DNA from: Todiramphus chloris collaris
Lineage: Eukaryota; Chordata; Aves; Coraciiformes; Alcedinidae
Assembly (NCBI GenBank): GCA_025345505.1
Contig: JANVCC010000021.1
Coordinates: 1,818,450 to 1,882,449 of the forward strand
Length of the DNA stretch: 64,000 nucleotides
Direction: 5' to 3'
A program made the position numbers and the translations under genes. The notes under the pieces are model-generated. The model saw only the letters and a list, made by a program, of their open reading frames with translations, was not told where the DNA came from and did no database searches. Positions 37,699 to 49,402 of this stretch are shown here, piece after piece. Numbering within the stretch: position 1 is the first letter of the stretch; every line of letters begins with the position of its first letter.

Positions 37699-38205
37699 AG
37701 AGAATCATAGAATGGTAGGGGGTGGAAGGGAGCTCTGGAGATCATTTAGTCCAACCCCCCTGCCAGAGCAGGGTCACCCAGGGCAGCCCACACAGGAACA
37801 GATCCAGGTGGGGTTGGAAAGTCTCCAGAGAAGGAGACTCCACCACCTCTCTGGGCAGCCTGGGCCAGGCTCTGTCACTCTCACAGTGAAGAAGTTTTTC
37901 CTCCTGTTGAGGTGGAACTTCCTGTGTTTCAGCCTGTGCCCATTACCTCTCCTCCTATTCCCGGGCACCACTGAAAAGAGCCTGGCTGCTTCTCCTTGAC
38001 ACCCACCCTGCAGAGATTTGGAACCATTCCTAAGATCCCCTCTCAGGCTTCTCTTCTCCAGGCTGAACAGCCCCAGGGCTCTCAGCCTTTCCTCCCCAGA
38101 GAGATGTTCCAGTCCCTTCAGCATCCTCGTAGCCTCCATTGGACTCTCTCCAGTATCTCCCTGTCCCTCTTGAACCGGGGAGCCCAGAACTGAACACAAC
38201 ACTCA
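37699..38205 (-). mobile_element. CR1 LINE 3' fragment, class A, with ORF2 remnant
   Basis: About 507 bases from 'agagaatcatagaatggtag'. The minus strand is open over 142 codons, including MLKGLEHLSGEERLRALGLF. It is young-looking. Confidence 0.96.
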
Positions 38206-40574
38206 ACAATAAATAAGCTGAGTGCAGCATTAGGAAACAGCTTTTGCTATGTTGAATAAACAAAATATTTTTAGGTGTAAGAAATAAGAAAGAGAAATGA
38301 GGAACATGGAGAGCTGGGAATCAAGCCTAGCTGCATATTGTGTGTGAAATGCATTTTCTGCTTGACCATAGAGTTTTTTTATACTTGGAATAAAGTGATG
38401 ATCAGTTCAGGGTCTTTGGAATCATGTATTTCAAGATGTATTTTCAGAGCAGAATGTTCAACTAGGTGTGACTATTAAAGTAAAGGGTGTCCTTTCTTTC
38501 AAACCTCTGCTCAGAAGGGAGTTGGACCAACTGGGTAGCACATTTTGCAAAGCTGAAAAGAATAATTGTAGCCAGTCCTTTTCCTGTCAAGAAATATTAC
38601 CTGTTAGGAGAAGAAGTGCAGCATTCTGTCAGTCTACCATTCAAATGGCCAGCATCCACAGGGAGGAAGATTATCCCTATGGCAAATCCAAGCTTTTCTT
38701 AGGCTTTTCCTGAGCCAGGCTGAGTGTCCACCCGTCGTGCCAACTCTCCTTGAGACTGGGTTTGCTGCTAAGAGCTTTAGTGGAGGTGAGGCAGAAAAAT
38801 GTGCTTCTTACAATTGATTTAAGTCTTAAAACGTTGGTAAAGTGCACTGGTGTGTCACCTTGAGCTATGGTTTTTCAGCATGGGGTTGGCAGCATGTAAC
38901 TAGGAACCTGCAGAAGATAATTAAGGCAGAGCTCATGCTGTCAGAAAGGACAAGGTAGGCACTGAAAGGAGAAGGCAACAGTGCCCTTGCTCAACCTCTT
39001 TCCCACCACTTACCACAGAGGAGCGTGAATCGCACCAAGTGATGCTGGTGAAGGAAACTCCTCAGCCATCCACAGTCTTCATCAGCTTCAGGGCTTGGGC
39101 TGCAGGGCTGTGTTTGAGCAGAAGTGCTCTGCAGCCTGCCCTGTGGTCTCTTCTCCACATCTCCAAATGTGCTTTGGCCCTTTCTACCTCCATGGCTGGA
39201 TTTTCCTTCCAGCAGGAGGCAGGGTGCAGCGCGGGATGTTGCAGTTAGGGCAACTCTGGGAAGCTCTCCCAGCTCCCACATTTCAGACAGAGCCTAGACA
39301 CATTCCAGAGGGAGTTGAAAACAACTCTGATGCGTGATGTTGTACTGATAGGGGCCATCACCACATACTGCATGTGGTCTGATTTCAGCTCCTCTGGCTG
39401 CTTTCTGACAGCTAAAACATGTCTGAAAATCGCAGTGGATCACGAGGGTGGTTTTTTTCTTTGATTGTAAAACCAACCACATTACGAGTGATGCCACGCC
39501 AAGCTCACCAATTTTTTTTCCTCAGGAAGCATTTTGGAAGAAAAATACTCTCTTTCTTCTTTTTGTTTTGGTTTGGTTTTGGTTTTTTTTGTTAAATACC
39601 TGAATAATTTACTTACATGCTAGTGATTTATCGTTTGACATCGGGAGAATCTAATTGATTACACCAGAGAACCAAAACAAAGCCAAGCCACAAGTGTGTA
39701 ACTTTTACTGTATATCTGGATAGTGTGAATTAGTTTGAGAGTATAATGAAAAGCCTTTCAATTCATGCCCAATGAGGGAATAAATAGATAACCTCTTAAA
39801 GTGGGATGTGCTTGCCTAATGAATAACCCAGATTATTAAATGCCCATGATCTTTAGGAATGGAAAAATATGTATCAGAGCTAAACAGAGACTGTTAGAGA
39901 ATCCAGAGGGGCTGGAATCTCCAGCTGGATTCAACACCTCTTCTTTCTGTTTCCTTTTTAACTTCTATATATCAGACTGACTGGGTTGGTTTCTACCATG
40001 AGTTGCTGTAGTTGGCTTCTTGACTGAAGAAAAAGCATGCTTTGGAAAAATCCCTTTCATTCTGTGTACACAAGCTGCTGCTCACTGCAGCAACGAGTGA
40101 TGGAGGCAAGCTCTGCAGCAGCTGAGGGTAACCTGATTCTGATACTATTTGCTGCACTGTCCTGCTTACCATGCTGTTCAGAGAGGAAGGGTTGGTTTAG
40201 CACTAGGCTAGAACTCAAGAGTCTATGTACATGTCCCAGCTCTAACAGCAGAGGGGCCTGATCTTGATCAAGGCTTCAGCTCAGCTCTGTTCATAAAGCA
40301 GGGGCAGTGTGCTCTGCAGGTGTGGTGTTCTGAGGACATTTCAGATGTCAGTTCCTTGGTACTGGGCAGATGAAACGTTTTTCATGAAAAAAAGGTCCCG
40401 TGAAATCACCATATTCTGTTGGAATGGACAAGGAAGTTTTCTGGTCTGTTTATTACCTCCTCAGACTGCAAATGAAGACCAAATGATTTGGTTGGTTTCA
40501 TCCATGTCCCTCTCCCTGTTTCTCAGACACATTTAACTTACACAACGTTTCTCCCTCTGGATTTTTACTGATAG
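38206..40574. other. Long intron e-f, final part
   Basis: Unique sequence with a T/G-rich low-complexity stretch near 39555-39590. No gene or element is supported. Confidence 0.6.
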
Positions 40575-40792
40575 CCAAACGTTTAGCAATGTACCAAGAA
40601 CCTGATTCGGAGGAAGACGAGGCAGCCCCAAAGGGAGGAACTCTATCCCAGCGTGATAGTATCTGCAGCCATCAGAGCATCAAAGTAATCCACAGAAGCC
40701 AGAGCACCAAAACCCACCGGCGCACAGGTAGCAGAGCAGAAGCAAAAAGAGCCAGCATACTCTCGAAGCACACTGCCTTCAGTAGCCCAATG
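40575..40792 (+). CDS. ATP10A: ATP10A exon f: N-domain Ser/Arg-rich insert
   Basis: This 218-base exon follows 'ctgatag', completes the split alanine codon, and ends in phase 0 at ATG|GTAAGT. It begins [19 protein letters not shown], an acidic stretch, then turns basic and serine-rich: [19 protein letters not shown], then [12 protein letters not shown]. This insert in the nucleotide-binding domain is the signature that made me call ATP10A. RRTGS and KRAS resemble basophilic kinase sites; that is inference. A minus-strand CR1 starts 29 bases past the exon. Confidence 0.95.
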
Positions 40793-40820
40793 GTAAGTCA
40801 TGAAATCTGAATGCACAGTG

Positions 40821-41562
40821 TCACAGAATCACAGAATGGTAGGGGTTGGAAGGGAGCTCTGGAGATCATCGAGTCCAACCCCCCTGCCAGAGCAGGATCA
40901 CCCAGGGCAGGCCACACAGGAACAGATCCAGGTGAGTCTTGAAAGTCTCCAGAGAAGGAGACTCCACAGCCTCTCTGGGCATCCTGTTCCAGGCTCCATC
41001 ACCCTCACAGTGAAGAATTTTCTCCTCATGTTGAGGTCCAACTTTCTGTGTTCCAGTTTGTGCCCATTGCCCCTCGTCCTATCACAGGGCACAGCTGAAA
41101 AGAGACAGTAACCTTCTACTGTCACCTTCTACTCGACACCCACCCTTCAGATATTTATAAACATTCCCAAGATCCCCTCTCAGGCTTCTCTTCTCCAAGC
41201 TAAACAGCCCCAGGGCTCTCAGCCTTTCCTTACAAGAGAGATGTTCCAGTCCCTTCAGCATCTTTTTATCTCTCCATTGGACTCTCTCCAGTATTTCCCT
41301 GTCCCTCTTGAACTGGGGAGCCCAGAACTGGACACAATTTTCCAGCTGTGGTCTCACCGGGGCAGAGTAGAGGGGGAGGAGAACCTCCCTCGACCTGCTG
41401 GCCACACTCTTCTTGATGCCCCCCAGGACACCATTGGACTTCCTGGCCACAAGGGCCCATTGCTGTCCCATGGAGAACTTATTGTCCACCAGGACTCCCA
41501 GGTCTTTCTCCATGGGGCTGCTTTCCAACAGGTCTACCCCTAACCTGTACTGGTGTCCTGTA
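40821..41562 (-). mobile_element. CR1 LINE 3' fragment, class A, longest ORF2 remnant in the window
   Basis: About 742 bases, starting 29 bases after exon f. The minus strand reads [39 protein letters not shown] and LKGLEHLSCKERLRALG in one frame of about 150 CR1 codons, so only light damage is visible. It is 5'-truncated. Confidence 0.97.
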
Positions 41563-42037
41563 TCTTTTAATAGGAAAAATGTCTTGAAAAGGGAAAAGTA
41601 AAGAGGTCTGTAGCACATTGTGCACCTATTATAGACCACATCTTGGTATTTTTCTTCCCTAGTCACATCTGTTTGTACAAAAACAGTAAGTGTTGGCAGA
41701 TCTTACCTACTTTGTGGGAGCAAGCTAAAGCTAAAGACATACTGAAACCTTTGTTCTGGTTATACCTTGAATTTAAAAAGACAATGTGTGCCTGCCCTTT
41801 ATCTACAGAAACTGAGAGTAGCTAAGGTTTGAGGTCATTTCCTTTTCTACCAGGAGGCTCATGATTGACGGTTCATTGTCTATAGAATGGGTGTCTTACA
41901 GCCCTCTCCATGTCCACTCTGGTGTCAGGACAGCAGAAAACTCTTGATATTGACGCTGCTTTGAATGCTTTGCTTGCCTGTTGCTGGTTTTGAAATTTGC
42001 AGAATCACAGATATTAATCACTGCCATTTATTACTAG

Positions 42038-42232
42038 GAGAAGGATATCACACCTGACCCGCGCTTGTTGGAAAAGGTGAATGAATGTGCAAAGCATCTG
42101 GAGGTCATGAGGAGCCATGAGCAGCCCTTATCACATCTGAGTCCAGAACTATCTGATATTTTTGACTTCTTCATCGCTCTGACTATATGTAATACAGTTG
42201 TGGTTACTGCACCAAATCAGCCCCGTCAGAAG
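42038..42232 (+). CDS. ATP10A: ATP10A exon g: nucleotide-binding domain
   Basis: This is a phase 0-0 exon of 195 bases (65 codons) after 'ttactag', with donor GTGGGT. It encodes [20 protein letters not shown], then [20 protein letters not shown] and [12 protein letters not shown]. The helix FFxALxxCNTVV is conserved across P4-ATPases and packs in the N domain. Because the exon is symmetric, skipping it would keep the frame but remove this helix. A minus-strand CR1 begins only about 10 bases beyond the exon, the closest insertion to a splice site in the window. Confidence 0.96.
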
Positions 42233-42242
42233 GTGGGTTAAA

Positions 42243-42649
42243 GCATAGAATCCTAGAATGGTAGGGGTTGGAAGGGACCTCTGGAAATCATCGAGTCCAA
42301 CCCCCCTGCCAGAGCAGGATCACCCAGGGCAGCCCACACAGGAACAGATCCAGATGGGTTTTCAAAGTCTCCAGAGAAGGAGACTCCACAGCCTCTCTGG
42401 GCATCCTGTTCCAGGCTCCATCACCCTCACAGTGAAGTTCCTCATGTTCAGGTGGAACTTCCTATGTTCTAGCTTCTAACCATTATTCCTTGTCCTGTCA
42501 CTGGGCACCACTGAAAAGAGGTGTCTCCTTGACACACACCCCTCAGGTATTTATAGACATTAATAAGATCCCCTCTCAGCCTTCTCTTCACTAGACTAAA
42601 GAGCCCCAGTTCTCTCAGCCTTTCTTCACAGATGTTCCAGTCCCTTAAA
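42243..42649 (-). mobile_element. CR1 LINE 3' fragment, class A, next to a splice donor
   Basis: It starts 'catagaatcctagaatggta' about ten bases after the exon g donor. A 6-base repeat 'ttaaag' lies at 42238-42243 and 42645-42650, possibly a short target duplication. It carries an internal deletion near 42440. Confidence 0.95.
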
Positions 42650-42650
42650 G

Positions 42651-43782
42651 AGAGTTTAAGCCTCTTTTGCATTGATACTAATTTATCTTGTAAATTGGGG
42701 AAATTAAACCCCTCTGTTCCAGTGAGAAACAACCACAGCTACTTGTGAGACAACTCTTAGAACCACTGTAGGATTGAGGGGGTTTAGTTAAGCAGTACCT
42801 AACTGGAGTATCTCAACTATTTCACTTACCTTCAAGGTAAGATATGCTTTCATCAACAATTTCCAGATACTTCTGAAGCTTCCCTGATTTCTTGAACTGT
42901 CACTTATTCGTTTAATAAATATATGTGGAAACTAATTTGTAAATGTGCAAGACTTCCCAGCAAATAATAGAAACTGTCTGTGAATATTTTGTGCACATGG
43001 ATTAAATTAAGAAAGGGCTGAGACTTTTTAAAAAAATATATATAAAAAAAAGAGAATATACTTGAGAAACATTGCTTACAAGTTTCAAATTATGTAAAAA
43101 ACATGCATCTTAAGCTCATTAGGAGAAATATTGATCATTGCTGCTTAAATAGACCTAAACCAGTGTTACTGATGAATGAGAATTTCAAAAATGCAATCCC
43201 AAGATGATCTGTAAGACAAAATTATCCTGCAATGTAGTATGAAAGTTAGCCAGCAGCTGGAATTTCCATTCTGGAGAAAATTCCACGATTAGTCTCTGTT
43301 CCAGATTGGAAATAAAAATTGAAGTAGTCTGCGGTGTTTTTGTGCCAGGGAAACATTTGGAGAATGCTCAGTTCTGTTCTTTCAGGAATGCCATGCTGTT
43401 ACACAATAATTGAATATACATTGCTATGAATTATGCTGTTCCTATTGATAACATTGTGTCTGCAAAAAAAGATTGATGTAAACTGAGATGAGTGATAAAA
43501 CTGAGGCAAAATGCTTTGATGAAGAAAGAGAAGTTAGGGGAAATTATTTATTTCACTGCGTTCCTCTTGAGAATGTTGTTTAGTGGCAGTGGCACAGTCT
43601 CATGAAAAATTTCTGATGCCACACTTCTCGATAGAAAACTCTCACAGTAACTATTTTTTTTTCTTTTTCTGCTTTCACTGAATATGCCCAAAGAATGCCA
43701 ATGTTGCCTACTAACCATAGCTTTTAGTAGGCACTGCTGGTGGCGGTCTACACATTAGTCATACCTGAGGAGGTGAAAGAAG
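42651..43782. other. Intron g-h, unique AT-rich part
   Basis: AT-rich with A runs near 43030-43050. Nothing else is recognised. Confidence 0.6.
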
Positions 43783-44078
43783 AATCACAGAACCATAGAA
43801 TCATAGAATTGTCAGGGTTTGAAGGGACCTTAAAGATCATCCACCTCCAACCCCCCTGCCATGGGCAGGGACACCTCCCACTAGAGCAGGTTGCTCACAG
43901 CCCCAGCCAGCCTGGGCTTCAACACTTCCAAGGATGGGGCTTCCACCACCTCTCTGGGCAACCTGTGCCAGTGTCTCACCACCCTCCCGGGGAAGAAATT
44001 CTTCCTACTGTCTAACCTGAATCAACCTCTCTCTAGTTTTAATCCATTCTCTCCAGTCCTGTCACTGCCCCACAGCCT
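43783..44078 (-). mobile_element. CR1 LINE 3' fragment, class B
   Basis: Three octamers, then 'gtcagggtttgaagggacct' and the class B body, ending at 'ccccacagcct' where a 9-base tandem repeat begins. Confidence 0.95.
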
Positions 44079-44105
44079 AAAAAGTCTAAAAAGTCTAAAA
44101 AGTCT
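44079..44105. repeat. 9-bp tandem repeat at a CR1 edge
   Basis: Three exact copies of 'aaaaagtct' start where the adjacent minus-strand CR1 sequence stops, probably expanded from CR1 'ctaacaagtcc' sequence. Confidence 0.97.
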
Positions 44106-44388
44106 AAAAGAAAAAAATGTTTTTAATACAAACATAGGTGCTTTCACATATAGGTACTGTTCTGAAGTTCTAGTAAGTTGTGGTTTTTTGCTGTTAATTT
44201 TATCCATTTACTCTCTCAAAATGAACATGCCATTACTTTTTGCTCTCGGATGAGACTGCTGACTTCTTACCTACAACTTCTCTTACGTTGGAGCTGCTTA
44301 GGCTGAATATTAATTGCAGAATTCTTGTACATCTTTTCTTTGGGTTTTGTTGATTGATTTTATTATTTTTTTTTTTCCACTTCTCAAG

Positions 44389-44950
44389 GTTCGAGACCGA
44401 TTTGAACTAAAATCACCCGTGAAAACCATAGAAGACTTCATACGAAGATTCACTCCAAGTCGCTTGACCTCTGGATCTAACAGCAGCAGCTCATCGAGTC
44501 TGGCCACAAGCAAATCAATGCACAGATTTGGGTTGAGTCTGCTTTCATCTACATCCACAGATAGCACTTTATTAAAACTGGAAGAGAAGCTGGCGTACTC
44601 TGCACAGATGAATAACAATGGCTACAGCTCCCAGCAAGGCAGAACAGCGGCGGGGAGCGGACCCGAAGAAGGAGAACTCCGGTATGAAGCAGAGAGTCCA
44701 GATGAAGCTGCTCTTGTCTATGCAGCAAGGGCATATAACTGTTCTCTGTCTGGAAGGCTGTCTGACCAGGTCTCAGTGGAGCTACCTCACCTGGGAACGT
44801 TAAGCTTTGAGGTGTTACATACGTTGGGCTTCGATTCCGTCAGGAAGAGGATGTCAGTAGTGGTCAGACATCCTCTCACCGATGAAATAAATGTTTACAC
44901 TAAAGGAGCAGATTCCGTTATGATGGATCTTCTTCTACCCTGCTCTTCAG
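44389..44950 (+). CDS. ATP10A: ATP10A exon h: large N-domain exon with ESPDEAAL and KGAD motifs
   Basis: This is the largest exon, 562 bases, after a T-rich tract and 'cttctcaag'. It starts [17 protein letters not shown] and runs through a low-complexity serine stretch ([14 protein letters not shown]) that is poorly conserved in the family. Core nucleotide-binding motifs follow: [16 protein letters not shown], then [15 protein letters not shown], and [10 protein letters not shown] with the ATP-binding lysine at 44902-44904. The exon ends one base into an aspartate codon. The donor is GTACAC, a poor match to GTRAGT, and the reading frame stays open for 93 codons past it. Confidence 0.97.
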
Positions 44951-45557
44951 GTACACATTTCACTTACCTCTGTGGGAGTGGGGGGAGTTGGCTCTGCTTA
45001 ACTGCTGAAAGACTCATCATACCTTACTGTCTTCTCTACCAAGTAGACCTGCCTTTTGTGAATATAAGGAATGGCAGAATGGCAGCTCTCTCTCCTTCTA
45101 TGATACTTTTTTATTACATCAATTTTTTTTTCTGTCACAAATTACCAATTCCTTTCCTTACAACAACGAGTGAAATGAATTTCTGCACAAGTTCTTCTAC
45201 TAGCCAGCTTTCTTTTGAAGGAGTGTCTTGAAACTCTGCCAAAGTGATTCACATTTCTTGAGGAAAACCTGCCTGGGCAGTGCTTGGCTATTTGACTATT
45301 TTATATGAAACCCAAACACTTCCTATTGCAGCTCCCTCTGTGTTTCAGTTGTGAATCTTTACGTCCTTTTGCTACGATATATTTGCATACATCGACACAT
45401 TGATGCTGGTTTGACTGTGGCACTGAAGGGCACTCTGAACCAGTCAGCTATGAAAACAGAAAGGTTGTGGCAAAAGGAGACATGCTGTTCAGACAAGAAA
45501 TCTTGGCTCAAATACATAGTTCACTAGCAGGGTTAGACGTGTAGCTGTGAACATGTA

Positions 45558-45832
45558 ACTGGTGATAGGACAAGAGGAAATGGCCTTCAGTTATGCCAAG
45601 GGAAGTTTAGATTGGATATTAGGAAGGATTTTTACTGGAGGGGTTATCAGGCACTGGAACAGCTTGCCCAAGGAAGTGGTTGAATCCACATCCCTGGAGG
45701 GGTTTCAGAGTCACGTAGATGTAGTGCTGGTATGGTTTAGTCGAGGTCTTGTCTGTGTTGGGTGAATGATTGGATTTGATGATCTTAAAGGTCTTTTCCA
45801 ACCTAGGAAATTCTGTGATTCTGATTCTGTGA
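45558..45832 (+). mobile_element. CR1 LINE 3' fragment, class C-like
   Basis: It starts 'aactggtgataggacaagag', reads VIRHWNSLPKEVVESTSLEG, and ends 'attctgtgattctgattctg', a 3' end with an extra partial octamer. Confidence 0.94.
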
Positions 45833-46257
45833 CCATGTGGTACTTCCCTAAAGCGTGGAGACTTCTCCAGCTGCCAGATGTCACAGTGAAGCAGGGACAA
45901 CTTGAAATAGATGTTAGCTGCAGTCGGATGGATTCAAGAAGAACCCTGTAAGCTTTCAGAAGTTAGAAGAGACACACGGGTTTCAGTTTGCACGAATCAG
46001 TTTGCACCTAATTTACCATATTTTCAACACTGAATTTAATCCAGTGTTTAAAGGTTACCCCACTATGAATGGACAGAGCCCAAAAGTGCTAGAGGTGCTT
46101 CCCACGTTTCACTAATGCATTGACTTTGTGGTTGCTTTGACATTAGCTGGAGTAAACAATTGTGAAAGGCTTACACTGTGTAATTTTAGTTTAATGAAAT
46201 ACAGAAAAATGTTGGCATTAGTTTTCTGTTTACAGCCATATAAATCAAAGCTGAGCC

Positions 46258-46278
46258 AAAAAAAAAAAAAAAAAAAAT
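46258..46278. repeat. A21 homopolymer
   Basis: A run of 21 A, in an intron with no adjacent element. It is a likely assembly or slippage spot. Confidence 0.97.
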
Positions 46279-46624
46279 GTAAGAACAACTTGTCCTTAAC
46301 TAACAACAAAGTATTCATGAATAATCTTCTGGTAAAGATCTGATACCACAGAAGGTACATAGAGCATCTGTGGAAACTTGTTTCCCTCCAAAATACTGAC
46401 AGAGAATTTGTAATACTGAGAATCTCTGATAATGTCTAGAAAACAATGTTTGGAAATGAGTTCTCAGAAGGAGAACTGAGCATTAAAAAGGAAAGAAAAC
46501 ATTATTTTACACCAACTCTTAAATATTTTGTCACCATGTAACAGATTATGTTTGAAGCTGCTGTGTCTGTTCACAGGAGATTCAATGGATCCAAGAAATC
46601 TCAGGCACATTTCAGGCAGATTTA

Positions 46625-46792
46625 GGACTCCCCAGAGAGGTTGTGGAGTCTCCTTCTCTGGAGACTTTCAAGAACCTGTCTGGATCCATTGCTGAGTGAT
46701 CTGCTCTAGTTTTGTCCTGCTCTGGCAGGGGGGTTGGACTTGATGATGCTTTGGAGGTCCCTTCCAACCCTTAACATTCTATGATTCTGTGA
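46625..46792 (+). mobile_element. CR1 LINE 3' fragment, class A
   Basis: It covers 'ccccagagaggttgtggagt' to 'attctatgattctgtga', about 168 bases. With the minus-strand class A copies at 40821 and 42243 it brackets exon h. Confidence 0.94.
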
Positions 46793-48833
46793 CCCACCCA
46801 GGTAAAAAAAAAACAAGACCAGTTAGAAAACCAAACGACTGTGACATTACCAAAGGTGACATATGGCAGAGAAGGGGAAGCAGAGCTCCTAAAGATCAGT
46901 GTTGGCAGTAAGCAGACTCTGTAGCTGGGCAAATACAGCGATTCCATCAGCTTCGCAGGCGAGCAAATGGAAGGTGGCTTTGAAATTTTGCCTTTTTTTT
47001 TTTTTTTAAGCCCAAATTGAACTATGAGTTTTAGTGTATTTTGCTTTTGCAAGCAGTGTGAACTACAGCCACTGGAACCAAATAAGCAGTTTCTCTTGTT
47101 TCCTAAGCCCTCTAAGCCACTGCTGGCTTCAGTGCTTCAGCAATTCTGTGCGTTTCAGCGGATCTGCCTGAAAAAAGGTCTGACATTTCTCTTGAGCAGC
47201 TTCACTACTGGAACTGAATTCCCAGTCTCGACCTGCACTGTCCTAATGTTGGCAGTTCCTGGGAGAATGGCATCTTTTTCCCATTACAGGGAAGTATTCC
47301 CCAGGTAGAAGGAGCCTCAGAAGACTTATTCTGTGGCTAATGCCTATATTGCAGGATCTGTTGGTGGTTTCACCCTGTTCCCCGGTGATGGTGGAACATG
47401 AGTGTGAGAGGAGATGCAATGCTACAAGAACTCAGGCATTTATCATTTCAAGGACTTGACCAGTAAGAGAATCAACATGAGAGCTATTTTCTGCTCATTT
47501 TCTGCTGTCTTAGTGCACCGGGGACGTGTAAATTGGACACCAGTCACGGCTGCAGCTTGAGACTTTGTGGTACTTGTGCCCTTAGACTGAAGGGCAGCAC
47601 TGTGTCTGTGATCTCCCAACTCAAACATCACGACTGAGTCGTAGCAGACACAAAGATCCCTGCTAAGGAGGAAAGGGACTTGAAATTATGATGTGACAAA
47701 CAGACAAAATAAGAAGCAAAACTGTTATGTCAGAGCTTCAGTTGTGTCTTGCAGAGAATCAGAAATCGCCATAAGCTTCAAAACTTAAAAAGCTTCTGAA
47801 CTGGCTCCATTCGCTCTTCCTGATGTTCTCTGAGTACAGATATTTCAAGAAGCCTTGAAATGATTCCCAAGAGTGCATTGTTTTGACTTTATCTGAACGG
47901 TTACCACGTTCATAAATAAGAAAGTTACTGTTTGAGTCGATACGCAACTCGCCCAGGAACTGAGAACATAAGTCATTGAGAAAACAATGGTTGGGCTGGA
48001 TTTCTGCAGCTTGAGATTATGGGAGGAAATGAAGCAAGCAGAACACCACTAGCTCCCCATCATTCTTCTGGAGAAGACTTATTTGCTGTTTGTCGCTGAC
48101 ATGGTGCATGTGGTCACACTGCTCAGCTAAAAAGAATCTCCCCAACTGGGTTTTGTCTGCAGGTGATTCCTTCCCTGATTCTAACTTCAGAGCAGACATG
48201 AATTTCAGGGTAGGACTGATGAGGCTTCTGGGGGGTTTGAGCTCTCATTGGCATGCTGGTGGACGAGGGAAGTGCAGTCTTCTGTGATGGAATTGGGAAT
48301 TCACCCAGAAAATGGTGTAGAGAATCACCATCTTTGTTCATTGAAGGTGGTGTAAGCCTTTGAGATGATGCTCACTGCGTTGGCACCCGTGGCCCTCAGA
48401 TAGATCTGAAGTGATTAACCTTAAAGGGATAGAAACAACTTTTGATATGTTGAAGTTTCCACCATTTGAAATCAGGGAATGACTGAGACAGGCGAGCCCG
48501 TAAGACAATTTGATGTGGGGCATGCAAAAAATAAGGTGTTTCACAATAAACTGGGAAGAATCCTTGCCCACTTCGTTCATCTACCATTCAAAAAGCTGAC
48601 TTCCTAATACAAGAAGGTTTGCTGCAGTACTTCTCACAGAAAAAAAAAATTCTTAGATTGCACAGCAAAGTCACGTATGCCAAAAAGATTACCATGCACA
48701 AGCAGAAAAGAAATTAAATGAAAGTGTGTTAGGCTGTCAGTTTAGTATATAGGTATTTCCACTTCGTGTTGCAGCTGAAACTAGTTGTGAGAGTTTTTAA
48801 TAGCTCCTGAAGGAACCTGCTGGGGTGTGTGTC
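46793..48833. other. Intron h-i, unique part
   Basis: No repeat or exon was identified. Short chance frames only. Confidence 0.6.
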
Positions 48834-49402
48834 GGAGCCATAAGCCATATGAAGTTCAACAAGGATAAGTGTAGAGTCCTGCACCTGAGGAGGAACAACA
48901 CCATGCACCAGTTCAGGTTAGGGGTAGACCTGCTGGAAAGCAGCCCCATGGGGAAGGACCTGGGAGTCCTGGTGGACAATAAGTTCTCCATGGGACAGCC
49001 ATGGGCCCTTGTGGCCAGGAAGGCCAATGGTGTCCTTGGGGGGCATCAAGAAGAGTGAGACCAGCAGGTCGAGGGAGGTTCTTCTCCCCCTCTGCTCTGC
49101 ACTAGTGAGGGCACAGCTGGAGGATTGTGTCCAGTTCTGGTCTCTCCAGTTCAGGAGGGACAGGGAAATAATAGAGAGAGTCCAACAGAGGCTGTGAGGA
49201 TGAGGAAAAACTTCTTCACTGTGAGAGTGCCAGAGCCTGGAAGAGGCTGCCCAGAGAGGCTGTGGAGTCTCCTTATCTGAAGACTTTCCAACCCCACCAG
49301 GATCTGTTTCTGTGTGGGCTGCCCAGGGTAACCCTGCTCTGGCAGGGGGGTTGGACTCGATGATCTCCAGAGGTCCCTTCCAACCCCTATGATTCTATGA
49401 TA
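48834..49402 (+). mobile_element. CR1 LINE 3' fragment, class A, internally deleted
   Basis: It starts upstream in ORF2 ([20 protein letters not shown]). At about 49194 the sequence jumps from the RVQQR region straight to 'gaggaaaaacttcttcactg', losing roughly 190 bases of the usual element. It ends 'gattctatgata'. Confidence 0.94.

Noticed and set aside
40821..41666. 194-codon minus-strand ORF as a gene
   Set aside because: It is the C-terminal part of the CR1 reverse-transcriptase frame read through the element and its flank, not a host gene.
42238..42650. 6-bp 'ttaaag' as a proven target-site duplication
   Set aside because: Six bases match too easily by chance, and part of the right copy could be CR1 sequence.
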